This document shows, one piece after another, positions 21,490 to 21,796 of a stretch of DNA of 21,796 nucleotides. The stretch is from Clostridia bacterium. Its GTDB lineage: Bacteria > Bacillota > Clostridia > Christensenellales > Aristaeellaceae. The notes under the pieces are model-generated. The model searched no databases and was not told the origin of the DNA. It saw only the letters and a list, made by a program, of their open reading frames with translations. Location of the stretch: assembly GCA_016296675.1 (NCBI GenBank), contig JAEDIV010000023.1:1-21796 (forward strand), given 5' to 3'. The position numbers and the translations under genes are program-made. The stretch's first letter is position 1, and every line of letters begins with the position of its first letter.

Positions 21490-21796
21490 ATGATGTACAC
21501 TCCTGAAATGCTTGCTTCCATGAAAAAAGTTGAGGCGGCGCGCGAAAAGAACATCGCTTTCGAGCCCCGCCGTCTTACCGCAGAGGAAAAGGAAGCTCTT
21601 TTAAAACAGTATCACCCTGATTATAAAGACGAAGGCTTTGTAACCATCGAAGTCGGCCCCAACAAGGGCGAAAAGGCCCCTCGGGAACTGAATGAAATGC
21701 TCACCGCGCACAGCCGTGTTGCGGAAATGGACATTGACCTAACCAAGATCGATTACGATGTAGACGTTCTCGTCATCGGCGGCGGCGGCGCAGGCT
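21490..21796 (+). CDS. Fumarate reductase/succinate dehydrogenase-type flavoprotein, 5' part
   Basis: Open from ATG 21490 (or 21493) to the window edge, 102 codons. AAGGGGG (21474-21480) precedes it. After an unusual, charged N-terminal extension of about 85 residues (MMYTPEMLASMKKVEAAREK...), the frame enters YDVDVLVIGGGGAG, the FAD-binding dinucleotide fold at the start of FrdA/SdhA, L-aspartate oxidase and related flavoproteins. The paired Fe-S protein upstream favours a FrdA/TfrA role, i.e. fumarate to succinate in the cytoplasm. The active site (HisPGE/Arg motifs) lies outside the window, so aspartate-oxidase-like or other substrates remain possible. No twin-arginine signal is seen. Confidence 0.8.
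   Translation, partial: MMYTPEMLASMKKVEAAREKNIAFEPRRLTAEEKEALLKQYHPDYKDEGFVTIEVGPNKGEKAPRELNEMLTAHSRVAEMDIDLTKIDYDVDVLVIGGGGAG

Overview
The window looks like chromosomal DNA of an obligately anaerobic, fermentative Bacillota (class Clostridia, probably gut-associated). The support is two [FeFe]-hydrogenase homologues, an HdrABC/Flx-type electron-bifurcation module, many ferredoxin-like proteins, strong AGGAGG ribosome sites, sigma-A type promoters and a Clostridia-style integrase relic. No rRNA and no marker that fixes the genus is present.

Layout. (1) 1-3870, minus strand: a polar amino-acid ABC transporter operon with three genes: a secreted binding protein made of two nearly identical domains, a permease with a degenerate binding-protein domain fused to its N-terminus, and a GlnQ-type ATPase. 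A sigma-A promoter and an array of TGCATA palindromes resembling ARG boxes lie upstream. (2) 4026-5267: a tRNA-Thr(GGT) with its own promoter and terminator, then a scar holding a 5'-truncated, frameshifted tyrosine integrase fused back-to-back with an N-terminally truncated, frameshifted serine hydrolase. (3) 5358-6366: a small secreted protein of unknown function, then a ~190 bp MITE-like element with a 25 bp GC-rich inverted repeat. (4) 6390-12046, minus strand: a six-gene cluster of the hfs/HydS type. It encodes an APH-fold kinase, two tandem thioredoxin-like [2Fe-2S] proteins, a PAS-containing putative sensory [FeFe]-hydrogenase (group C), a SpoIIE/PP2C phosphatase and a group-B-like [FeFe]-hydrogenase. 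(5) 12115-13078: a LysR regulator on the minus strand. (6) 13450-21796, plus strand and running off the window: a tightly packed ten-gene operon, mdh - hdrB - hdrC - hdrA - mvhD/flxD - two Fe-S subunits - flxA - frdB/tfrB-like - frdA-like (partial).

How the genes may work together. Region 6 is the most interesting. It combines a complete HdrABC, the NAD(P)H-oxidising Flx module, a malate-type dehydrogenase and a soluble fumarate-reductase-like pair in one transcription unit. The parsimonious reading is a cytosolic route oxaloacetate -> malate -> fumarate -> succinate in which NADH oxidation by Flx/Hdr is bifurcated between ferredoxin and a high-potential acceptor, possibly fumarate itself. 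Reduced ferredoxin could then feed the hydrogenases, whose activity or expression may be tuned by the H2-sensing/phosphorylation cluster in region 4. The Hdr/Flx assignments rest on visible motifs; the coupling to fumarate is inference.
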